From: Agaricus subrufescens
Lineage: Eukaryota; Basidiomycota; Agaricomycetes; Agaricales; Agaricaceae
DNA length: 32,368 nt
Direction of reading: 5' to 3'
NCBI GenBank assembly: GCA_029945375.1
Contig: JAQOTE010000029.1
Span: forward strand, 1 to 32,368
The notes under the pieces are model-generated. The model did not search any database, was not told the origin of the DNA, and saw nothing but the letters and a program-made list of their open reading frames with translations. Position 1 is the stretch's first letter. Each line of letters starts with the position of its first letter. Both the position numbers and the translations under genes were made by a program. This document shows positions 20,420-29,702 of the stretch, in pieces.

Positions 20420-21250
20420 AATTTTCATTATATCCAATGAACGACTGCAACTTACGGTTATGATATATCCAGTCTATGTTTTCATTATTCCGCTGTTTTT
20501 GAGATTGGAGGTTTCATAATATGCCAGTCCAATATATTATCAATACTATACTTATACACTGGCAATATCATTCTTGGTTTATACTACTATTGTTAAATCT
20601 GACTGGATGTTTCATTCTAGTCAGTTGGCAATCTCATTCTACTGGTTCTTGGTGGATATTGGCATTTTCATTACTATGTCTAGAGATTTTCATTTTGTTT
20701 TCATTATTATATCATGGACATTTCATAACCAGGGATTGGTGTTTTCATATTTGGTAGTAAGTATTTTCATACCCAATTGTTTGTTTTCATTCTATATAAT
20801 GGGTAGTTTCATTGCTGAACTTTGGCATTTTCATTGTTGTGACTAAGAATTTTCATTAGAAACATTGGGCATTTTCATTATTATACCATGGAGATATTAT
20901 TGCCAGGTATTGGCATTTTCATACCTGCCTGTGTACATTCTCATTTCCACTTATTGGGGTTTTCATTGTATGCAATTGATAGTTTCAATCTTATACAATG
21001 GCAGTTTCAATGCTCCACTTTGGTATTTTTATTCTTGTCTGGGGTTTTCATTATATCCAATTGATAGTTTCAATCTTGTGCAATAGCAATTTCATTGCTG
21101 AATTTTGGCATTTTCATTATTGTGACTTGGAGTTTTCATTAGAAAACTTTGGCATTTTCATTATTACCCCATGGAGGTATTATTGCTAGCTATTGGCATT
21201 TTCATACCTACCTGTGCACATTCTCATTTCCACTTGTTGGGATTTTCATT
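20420..21250 (+). repeat. Degenerate 22-bp minisatellite flank with 284-bp duplication
   Basis: AT-rich DNA in which TTTTCATT recurs every 20-26 bp, with poorly matching sequence between and frequent TTGG before it. A longer block at about 20819-21000 is repeated at about 21102-21285, an offset of 284 bp (shared ATTAGAAA, CATGGAG.TATTATTGC, CATACCTRCCTGTG). It grades into the homogeneous array on its right. Confidence 0.85.
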
Positions 21251-22850
21251 GTATACAATTGATAGTTTCAACCTTATACAATGGCAATTTCATTGTTGTA
21301 CTTTGGGATTTTTATTCTTATGGTCTGGGGTTTTCATTATTGCACCATGGGTGTTTCATTCCCAACAATTGGTGTTTTCATATTTGACTTGTTGGAATTT
21401 TCATTGCATGCAATTGATAGTTTCAATCTTATTCAATGGCAGTTTCATTGCTGCACTTTGGCATTTTTATTCTTGTGGTCTGGGGTTTTCATTATTGCAC
21501 TATGGATGTTTCATTCCCAACAATTGGTGTTTTCATATTTACCTTGTTGGAATTTTCATTGCATGCAATTGATAGTTTCAATCTCATTCAATGGCAGTTT
21601 CATTGCTGCACTTTGGCATTTTTATTCTTGTGGTCTGGGGTTTTCATTATTGCACTATGGATGTTTCATTCCCAACAATTGGTGTTTTCATATTTACCTT
21701 GTTGGAATTTTCATTGCATGCAATTGATAGTTTCAATCTTATTCAATGGCAGTTTCATTGCTGCACTTTGGCATTTTTATTCTTGTGGTCTGGGGTTTTT
21801 CATTGCACTATGGATGTTTCATTCCCAACAATTGGTGTTTTCATATTTACCTTGTTGGAATTTTCATTGCATGCAATTGATAGTTTCAATCTTATTCAAT
21901 GGCAGTTTCATTGCTGCACTTTGGCATTTTTATTCTTGTGGTCTGGGGTTTTCATTATTGCACTATGGATGTTTCATTCCCAACAATTGGTGTTTTCATA
22001 TTTACCTTGTTGGAATTTTCATTGCATGCAATTGATAGTTTCAATCCTATTCAAGGGCAGTTTCATTACTGCACTTTGGCATTTTTATTCTTGTGGTCTG
22101 GGGTTTTCATTATTGCACTATGGGTGTTTCATTCCCAACAATTGGTGTTTTCATATTTGACTTGTTGGAATTTTCATTGCATGCAATTGATAGTTTCAAT
22201 CCTATTCAAGGGCAGTTTCATTGCTGCACTTTGGCATTTTTATTCTTGTGGTCTGGGGTTTTCATTATTGCACTATGGGTGTTTCATTCCCAACAATTGG
22301 TGTTTTCATATTTACCTTGTTGGAATTTTCATTGCATGCAATTGATAGTTTCAATCCTATTCAAGGGCAGTTTCATTGCTGCACTTTGGCATTTTTATTC
22401 TTGTGGTCTGGGGTTTTCATTATTGCACTATGGATGTTTCATTCCCAACAATTGGTGTTTTCATATTTACCTTGTTGGAATTTTCATTGCATGCAATTGA
22501 TAGTTTCAATCTTATTCAATGGCAGTTTCATTACTGCACTTTGGCATTTTTATTCTTGTGGTCTGGGGTTTTCATTATTGCACTATGGGTGTTTCATTCC
22601 CAACAATTGGTGTTTTCATATTTACCTTGTTGGAATTTTCATTGCATGCAATTGATAGTTTCAATCCTATTCAAGGGCAGTTTCATTGCTGCACTTTGGC
22701 ATTTTTATTCTTGTGGTCTGGGGTTTCATTATTGCACTATGGATGTTTCATTCCCAACAATTGGTGTTTTCATATTTACCTTGTTGGAATTTTCATTGCA
22801 TGCAATTGATAGTTTCAATCTTATTCAATGGCAGTTTCATTGTTGCATCC
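21251..22850 (+). repeat. 155-bp satellite array, about 11 copies
   Basis: GCATGCAATTGATAG occurs at 21406, 21561, 21716, 21869, 22024, 22179, 22334, 22489, 22644 and 22798; a diverged copy starts at 21251. Spacing is 155 bp except 153 and 154 once each. Every unit consists of seven monomers of 21-24 bp, each starting with a T-run plus TCATT or a variant. Copies differ by a few positions (Arg/Gln-like AATGG versus AAGGG, TATGG versus ATGGG variants). Long plus-strand frames exist in all three frames because stops are absent from the unit and 155 is not a multiple of 3; no splice sites or start context support translation. Confidence 0.95.
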
Positions 22851-22972
22851 TGAAGGTTTCATTATCATGCATTGGCATTTTCATTAGAGCTACTTGCATC
22901 CATATCATCTATACTACTACTAATAGATGTTATGTTGAACATATCATAAGCTAGATAGATATTCCTCATCCT

Positions 22973-25900
22973 TTATTTAGGAAGAGAGTTGAGAATCCTT
23001 ACAAGAACCCAATTAACATCACCCAAAATAACCTCTAACTCTGACATCAAAGCTGGTGTCACAGCATGATGTGCCCACCATGCCAATGCTATGATAATAA
23101 TAAAAAAGCCATTTGGGCCTGAACGTCTTAGAGAAGACCAATCAACATTCTCAGAAATATCCTGAGTCAATTGACCATCCTCTAGCACACGTTCAGATGG
23201 CTGAAGTAACTTCCACCACTTACAAAATGCCACCTTATAGTCACTAATGATAATTTTGGGAATAATTGCCAGTTTGCGAGCATTTTTGATCCAGATCCCC
23301 ACTTGGGGTGGCCGCCCTGCACAATTGAGGTTCTAGGATTCTTAGATCAATGAATAATACCTCAAAAAAAAGACACTTACTCTCCCTCTACTACAAATGA
23401 CTTCTAGTTGAAGCCAATTCTCCACAAGTGCTGACCAGAATTGGGAGCCACTGCCCACAGTCTTGAAAAACTGTTTAGCATCACGAGCAAATGAAGGAAG
23501 TGAATTAACACATTCATCAGGAACTGAAGTAGTAATTGTTGAGATCAATCCTAACTTTGAAATGGAATGCAAACCTTTGCCATGGATACTAATCATGGGA
23601 TCAGCAGTAGTCACAGCTGTCCCATCCATCGGATCATCCCGAGATTCAGCAGGAGAAATGTGGTCTTCATTCGAAGTTAGAGGATATATTGTAATACCTT
23701 TTAACGGACATACCTTCGGTAGAATCCTTAGATGGTCCTTTAGCCACGTCCTCAGACATTACTCTAGCAGCCTCACCGGGGTCAGATGGAGGTGTAAGAG
23801 TAGCTATGCTACCTGTCAGACCACCCAGAAGTTGTGCAGGAGGTGCAAACGGGAGTGATGGACCATCATCTGTAAGTACATATAGTGTAGATATAATGAA
23901 CGTAGGAATGGGGGACAATAATTTAACGTACCATTGGCCAAGCCCTCAGACGACACTCTTACAGTCTCACCAGGGGCAGACGGAGGCATAAAATCTATTA
24001 CACCATCCAGCGGACCATCTTGCACTTGCGCAGATGTGGGTGACAGTGATACACCGCCCTCTGCATGTACATGTGTTATAGATACGACGAATGCAGTGGG
24101 AGACAATTGATTGACGTACCTTTGGCCATGCCCAGAGATGACACTCTCACAACCTCATTGAGGTCAGATGGAAGCATGAGATCCGTTGCGCCATCCAGCG
24201 AACCATCTTGCACTTGTGCAGATGGGGGTGTGGGTGATATGCCGCCTTCTGTAACTATGTGTGTTTTAGATATGACGAACGCAGGAATGAAGGACCACCA
24301 AGTAAGGTACCTTTGGCTGTGTTCTCAGATGACAATCTGGCAGCCTCACCGGGGTCAGATTGAGGCGTCAGAGTAATTGTGCCGCCCATCAAAACATCCT
24401 GAAGTTGCGCAGGAGATGGAGATGTGCGCATGAGTGACGTGGCATCTTCTGTAAGCCCGCACGTTGTAGCTGACGTGGACGGGGGTGCGGTGTTGCCTTC
24501 TGTAACCGTAGACGGTGCACCTAAGCCTCCTGCGACGCCTTCGCTGTCGTTCTGTGCCGTGGTCCCATCAGAAGTAGACCTATAATAAAATTTCGAGTCA
24601 GCGAGACAATTACAATGCGTGCTCCAAAACTTACCGAAGTTTATACCTCTTCATGGGCCGCTCATCCCCAGAGCCAGAAGGGACCTCATCAGGGCTTGAA
24701 AACATCAGCCAAGCCTGACGCTTCAGTATAAACCAAAATCACGCACCTCAATTTGTTCCCTCCCTTCTCAGCTCCCTTCTTCCTCTTCATAGTCTTGATT
24801 TCCTTCTTTTCATTCGCCATCACGTCCTTCATTGATGGAATGCCCATCGAGGTAAAGATTTGCTTGATCTCGGCAATGTTTGCCTCTCTCTGGAGCTCGT
24901 ACTCAGAAAGCGGAGGGGGCATTTGCTTGCCAGAGCGAGCCACCGGCTGCTTCTTCTTTGGCGAAGGATCGTGGCTTTGCACATTGCTGTCACAGGACGG
25001 AGCTGGGTCTGGAGGTGCGGAGGTAGGAGAAGCAACAGAGTCATGGCGTGAGAAGTTGGCTGATACAATCTGATCAGCATTATCATGTTGGATATAACTA
25101 TGACTTACGATATGCTGCGCGGATGAACTTGTCCCAACGCTGGGCTTGTTCCTGGTACAGCTCTTTGCCAAGATAAGTCTCAAAATCCAATTCGGACTCC
25201 TCGGCATCGCCGTTCACTCTATCAGAAAAAGCGGTGAGTGTTCGCAGGCCTATGCAACACGAAGTTTACTTACATCAACGACCTAAGCATCCCATCGCGG
25301 TGGTCGGGGCCACCAGCTAAAATAGTGAAAACCCATCCTGTCTTTTTGTGCAGAGACTTGACACAAGACGAAAGGGTGTTCACTAGCAAAGCGATATTCC
25401 TAGCAGTAAAGGTGAGTTCAAACTTCTGAGACACGTGTCAACACTCACTTCTGTTGCCCTTCTTCATCGGTATCCTCATCTGGGTCAACTTTCTTAGCTT
25501 GGCGTTCATTACGGACGCGCTCCTTGACCTCCTCCGTCTCCTTATCAAACTCTTGTTGAACCACCTCATTGGAAACTTTCATCCTTTCTTGCTTCGTCAA
25601 CTTCGTCTTTTCACCCCCGCTGGACTCGAGGAATTTTGCGTAGGCCACCTCAACAAGAGCCTTCAACTTGGGCTCCCAGTAAAGGCTGTGGTAGACCTGG
25701 TAGACCGAAGGAAGTCTGGCCTTCCTGCGAAGCTCGATTGTCTGTCGAGATGTTGATTCCCGGGTGTTGTTGTAGAACCACGCCCTCAGTCGCTGTATAA
25801 AGTGTGTTAGACAGAACACGGTGAGTTCATGATGTTCTTACTGTGCCCATTGCCGCGCGTTTGGATGCCAGGGCCTTCACTTTGTCACCCTCGTGATCGC

Positions 25901-26069
25901 GTAGTTCCTCCTCGCCCAGTTTGTTGAGGTCGAATTCTTCCATAAACTCGATGGCCACGCGCGCCTTGAATTGCCTGGTAGTGCCATCGGATTGGGCTTT
26001 CACCCAGCTAGCATGGCGTGCTTCGAGCCATTCACGTTGTGCAGGAGTAGTCCACTGAGCGCGTGTCAT
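22973..26069 (-). CDS. Agaricomycete orphan protein, 12 exons, about 835 aa
   Basis: Exons in transcription order: 26069-25842, 25792-25449, 25399-25274, 25218-25109, 25059-24747, 24694-24635, 24579-24311, 24248-24120, 24060-23932, 23869-23714, 23664-23381, 23332-22973. Introns are 48-62 bp; every phase fits and the total is 836 codons. The N-terminus MTRAQWTTPAQREWLEAR, the region around RLRAWFYNNTR, the block KKTGWVFTILAGGPDHRDG (about 215-230) and the C-terminus SGPNGFFIIIIALAWWAHH are motifs I recall from a large uncharacterised protein family of mushrooms; no function is known to me. Residues 320-345 hold a KR-rich stretch (KTMKRKKGAEKGG). Residues about 440-620 are four tandem repeats of about 43 aa encoded by the end of exon 7 and exons 8-10. 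The hydrophobic IIIIALAWWA near the end could be buried or membrane associated. Confidence 0.78.
23714..24449 (-). repeat. Tandemly duplicated exon-intron units (188-200 bp)
   Basis: Splice acceptors or acceptor-like sites ending in ACAG or GCAG followed by exon starts lie at 24448, 24248, 24060 and 23869, spaced 200, 188 and 191 bp. Exons 8 and 9 are both exactly 129 bp, exon 10 is 156 bp, all phase 1 to phase 1. The encoded repeats share SAQVQDG.LDG, the MPPS/TPPSDPGE core and VRVSSEG.A ends. The introns between them are similar to each other as well (GTACGT/GTACCT donors and CGTTCRTYATATCTA inside), so whole exon-intron units were duplicated. Confidence 0.88.
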
Positions 26070-26310
26070 GGTTATTGAAAAAGCCTAGGAAAAATGAAAA
26101 TATCGACGAGGGTACGTATCTCCATTTACAGGTTACCCGTGCCGTGTTGAATATAAGAGGTATAGACAATTTTACAACATCAAATGCTGAGCTGCGGGTT
26201 TGTCTTTTTTGTTGTATGACTTCTTGTGGCCATGAACGACGCTAGCGAAACAGTCTCAGTGGTTGCCCAAGGCTCGCTCAATCGAATTGTCCACCTCTGC
26301 CTTCTGGTTT

Positions 26311-26545
26311 TCAAGAACACGCGCGAGGCCTCCCACGACATTCTGGAACATAAAGGACACGCGCGACGCCTCCCATAACATTCTGCAACATCAAGGACAT
26401 GCGCGCTGCGTTCTCGTTTTCAAGAACACGCACGAGGCCTCCCACGACATTCTGCAGCATAAAGGACAAGTGCGAAGCCTCCTACAACATTGTGCAACAT
26501 CGAGTACACGCGCGAGGGCCCCCCACAACATTCTGTAGCATCCTG
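26311..26545 (+). repeat. 40-bp minisatellite, about six copies
   Basis: The word ACACGCGCGAGGCCTCCCAC or a variant starts at 26317, 26357, 26397, 26426, 26466 and 26506; spacing is 40 bp except one 29-bp step after a partial copy. Units continue with ACATTCTGCAACAT.AAGG. The array lies 240 bp upstream of the minus-strand gene start at 26069. Frames reading through it are not supported as coding. Confidence 0.88.
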
Positions 26546-26811
26546 ACTTACGCGATCGAAAGTGAAGGAAAACTCACAGATGGTCTCGTCAACTTGCGCT
26601 CTTGCGCCCAATGGCGCCAGCGAGAGTGCTGTGGTGCCTTCATCAAATACTCCCATACATCTGCATTGGCACGTATAAAAGTCCTTTTGCTACGAATCGT
26701 CATCTTGTCGATAGTACAATTGTAACGTCACATGGATATAAAAAAAAATGGATCTTACGATCTCGCTTGAGTGATCATCACGTGTGTAAGGGCGGGTTGA
26801 ATCCGGGGAAT

Positions 26812-27345
26812 AAATAGATTAGCCGAGAATCGGGCAGGAACCCTGGAACAAGGCGATATCACATGCTCCCCGTGCACGGCCGAGATGGCCGCTCATTGTG
26901 GATGGCTGTTGATTGTCATGTGAGACAGTGACAAGGATGACTTACCCACCGATTTCCCTCGCATCAAAATCGTTGGGACAGATGATTGTTGCGCGAGACA
27001 ATGACAAAGGCTACTTGCCCAACGTCTATACTCGCATCAAAATGCTTTGCGGGTCTATCCGCCCAACCAATGGTTTCCCACGCGCACTCGGGAAGAAATA
27101 GACTAGCCGATGATGGGGGAGCCAGCCGATATCACATGCTTCCCGTGCACGGCCGAGATGGGCGCCCATTGTGTAAGACAGTAACAAGGGTGACTTGCCC
27201 ATGGTTGCCTGTCGCATCAAAATCCTTTTGGCAGTTTATTGTTGCGTGAGACAATGACAAGGGCTACTTGCCCACCGTTTACACTCGCATCAAAATCCTT
27301 TTCGGGCGTATCCCGCCCCATCAAGAGTTTCCCACGCATACCGAC
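26812..27345 (+). repeat. Direct duplication of about 285 bp with internal 72-bp repeats
   Basis: AAATAGAYTAGCCGA followed by GATATCACATGCTYCCCGTG and CACGGCCGAGATGG occurs at 26812 and 27098. Each copy then contains two versions of GYGAGACARTGACAAGG.YACTT.CCCA..., CTCGCATCAAAATC about 72 bp apart. Each copy ends with TTTCCCACGC (27072, 27330). No credible gene. An inverted, shorter copy lies at 28520-28735. Confidence 0.8.
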
Positions 27346-27349
27346 TGAA

Positions 27350-28480
27350 TCCCTAACACTCGTTTTCCCGTCTCCTTGGAGAAATCTAGTGCTAAAACAG
27401 CCGTTGTACCATTGGATTGTATGTATGTATCTGTATAAGCACTGTATCTCGTACACATTCATGCATTAGGATTACATTACACGACAAATGTCCCAGACAC
27501 CTGATCTGAATAAAACACAGCTGCAGAGCATGTTTCCGAGTCAGTGCATAATCTAGTGAATGGATTCGATACATGGATATGGGATGGTCGTGTGAGTGGA
27601 AGGGCTTAGGCATACAAAAGTATAGGCTTACTGTGTCTAATTTACTAGAGTCGTGCTTTTGAAGAGGTAGCTTCGTATTTTTGGACTCATGTAGTGCGGC
27701 GCACAGCGTGGCTCCTATGCGCCTTTGAGCGCATAGTAGTTCTGTATGTTGTGAAAAAGAGATCTCGAGAAACAGACAAAATCCGGATGAGATATTTCAA
27801 TTCTTCATCAAATTGTACATCGATGACTTGTAGAACTCGACCCAGCTCGCATTTTGATAACCTTAGGTCTCTAAGTGGGATTTAAAACCTATACGGTCAT
27901 GTAGACATTGACCATGGCTTCCAAATACAAAAGGAATCTCGCAAATCAACCGGGAAATCAAAAAAGCATAGAGTGTGTACCACAAAAGTGGGTGCTGATG
28001 CGAAACCCGCGAGACGAAATTATGCACGATATCAGTTCTTCAACAACCACATTGTTGTACAAATTTTGTTCCTCGGTCAATTGTCGAGATTTTTTTTTCA
28101 GTTTAAAGCCCTCAATAATCCTTGTTCAGAAGTGTTAACTTTATATCGCAGCAGTCAGTATATGACCGTCGAAATGTAATTTTATTAAGGCTGCCTAATG
28201 ATTGATGTCTAATGTCACAAAGAAGTGGTTATATCTCCTCCAGTTTTTGATCACACTCCGAGATTCTTCTTGTGTATAATACCTCACACAAACGCGCACA
28301 GAGGCGCATTATACTGAGCGCGTGCGCCACAGTGCGTCAATTCATACATGCCCCGCCATCATTACAATTTGATACGACCGTAAACTACATAAATCACTTC
28401 TACCATAGCTTATATGATACTTACATTGCCGTGTACATACATAAATACTGACGACACATCCATAACGGTGATAGCTTGAG
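27350..28480. other. About 1.1 kb without a recognisable gene
   Basis: I find no spliced or single-exon frame with family resemblance on either strand. The region lies between the duplicated block at 26812-27345 and its inverted copy at 28520-28735 and may be the interior of a decayed element. Palindromic-looking GCGC-rich words occur at 28290-28340. Confidence 0.55.
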
Positions 28481-28519
28481 AGCATTATGCCCTCAAGGAC
28501 GGTAGGAATGGGTGCTAGA

Positions 28520-28735
28520 CGTTCAGAAAGTGTGCGTGGGAAGGTATTGATGCGGCTGGAATTCAGCCAAAAATGGAATCAGGCGCGAGCGCAACAGTGG
28601 GCAGGCATCTCTTCTCATTGTCTCACGCAACAACTAAGTGCCATCGGTGATGAGCGGCCATCTCGGCCATGCGCTACAAGCATGTGATATCGGCTTGTTC
28701 CTTGTTCCATTCTCGGCCATCTCATTCCCTTCCGC
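28520..28735 (-). repeat. Inverted copy of the 26812-27345 repeat
   Basis: Read on the minus strand, this gives GCCGAGAATGG, GATATCACATGCTTG, CATGGCCGAGATGGCCGCTC, TTGTTGCGTGAGACAATGA and CTTCCCACGCACAC in the same order as the block at 26812-27345. With that block it forms long, diverged inverted repeats about 1.2 kb apart. Confidence 0.75.
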
Positions 28736-28985
28736 ATTTGAATCCCCGACGCATAAACTGTATATTCTATCAGCCACACTATGATTACCTGACGATTACC
28801 TCATCACTCGAGACCCATCATGTCGATTCTTTCCCTTCCCCATTTTCAATCTCCGACTCGCGAACTGTACATTTTTATCAGCCACGTCATCACAGCGAAC
28901 TTCGCAACTCCGCATTTTCAATCTCCGACCCACAAACTGTACATTTTTATCAGCCACGTCATCACAGCGAACTTCGCAACTTGAA
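28733..28985 (+). repeat. 72-bp tandem repeat, two good and one diverged copy
   Basis: CATTTTCAATCTCCGAC begins at 28841 and 28913, 72 bp apart; units continue ACTGTACATTTTTATCAGCC and CACGTCATCACAGCGAAC. A diverged first copy starts at about 28734 (CATTTGAATCCCCGACGC). The frame across it (28669-29028) is repeat-driven and not coding. Confidence 0.88.
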
Positions 28986-28989
28986 GTCG

Positions 28990-29702
28990 CAGTCAGAATA
29001 TATCTTAGCCTCCTTGATCATTAAGTAATGCTGAACATCCAGACTGATATTGCTGACGTGTTGACAAATTATAGAAACCTAATGCGATGTTAAACACAGA
29101 TTGAGTACTTGAACGTTGCTGGCAAGGGTTCACGAGGTTATTGAGACTGCGCAGGGTGCCCTCGAACACCAGGTTAACACTCCACACCAGGTGAACGCTG
29201 GGAGCCACCGAGGCCATCGCGTTATGCTGAATTGACATAGGAATTGAGAGAAGGTCACTAGGAGTCTTTAGACCTTCTCGCCGGCCTCATCAAGGCCAGA
29301 ACGCAAAGATGGCGAGTTTGTGCAGGTCGCTCGCGAACGATACTCGAATGATAGCAGTTTGTTTGCCCTAGGACCGTCGAGTCAGAAGTGTCAGAGCCTC
29401 CGATGTGTTTAAGGGTGCGAAGAGCTCAGTTTTCTCTAAGGCCCAATTATTGGCGTTTTCATTTCTGCCAATCTTCTCGCTCTGGGAGTCAGGTGATTCA
29501 GAGTTCCAGCTCACTTCGACACCACTCTGACACCACATTCTGCACGCTACGCCATTGTCACCTGTCCAACATTCCTCAACTTGAGTTCACGACGTCACAC
29601 GTGGTTTTCATCCAACTCCCCCCTAGCGTTGAGTCATTTACAACTTCTTTTTTCTTTCAAGGTCGCTGACATATAGCGAATGTCCGGTTCATTTCTAGGC
29701 AC
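28990..29702. other. Region upstream of the KDZ gene
   Basis: No supported gene. A hairpin with GAGAAGGTC and GACCTTCTC arms lies at 29248-29279. The terminal repeat of the KDZ element should be in or near this stretch, but with the right end outside the window I cannot identify it. The frames at 29005-29238 and 29388-29669 lack family resemblance. Confidence 0.5.

Noticed and set aside
21251..22850. CRISPR-like regular repeats
   Set aside because: Units are contiguous and similar throughout with no unique spacers, and the host is a fungus.
20521..22954. Chain of overlapping plus-strand frames of 60-199 codons
   Set aside because: They are the 155-bp satellite read in rotating frames; no introns, start context or homology.
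24753..25086. Plus-strand frame of 106 codons and minus-strand frame of 85 codons
   Set aside because: Shadows of exon 5 of the minus-strand gene; they do not connect in phase to other exons.
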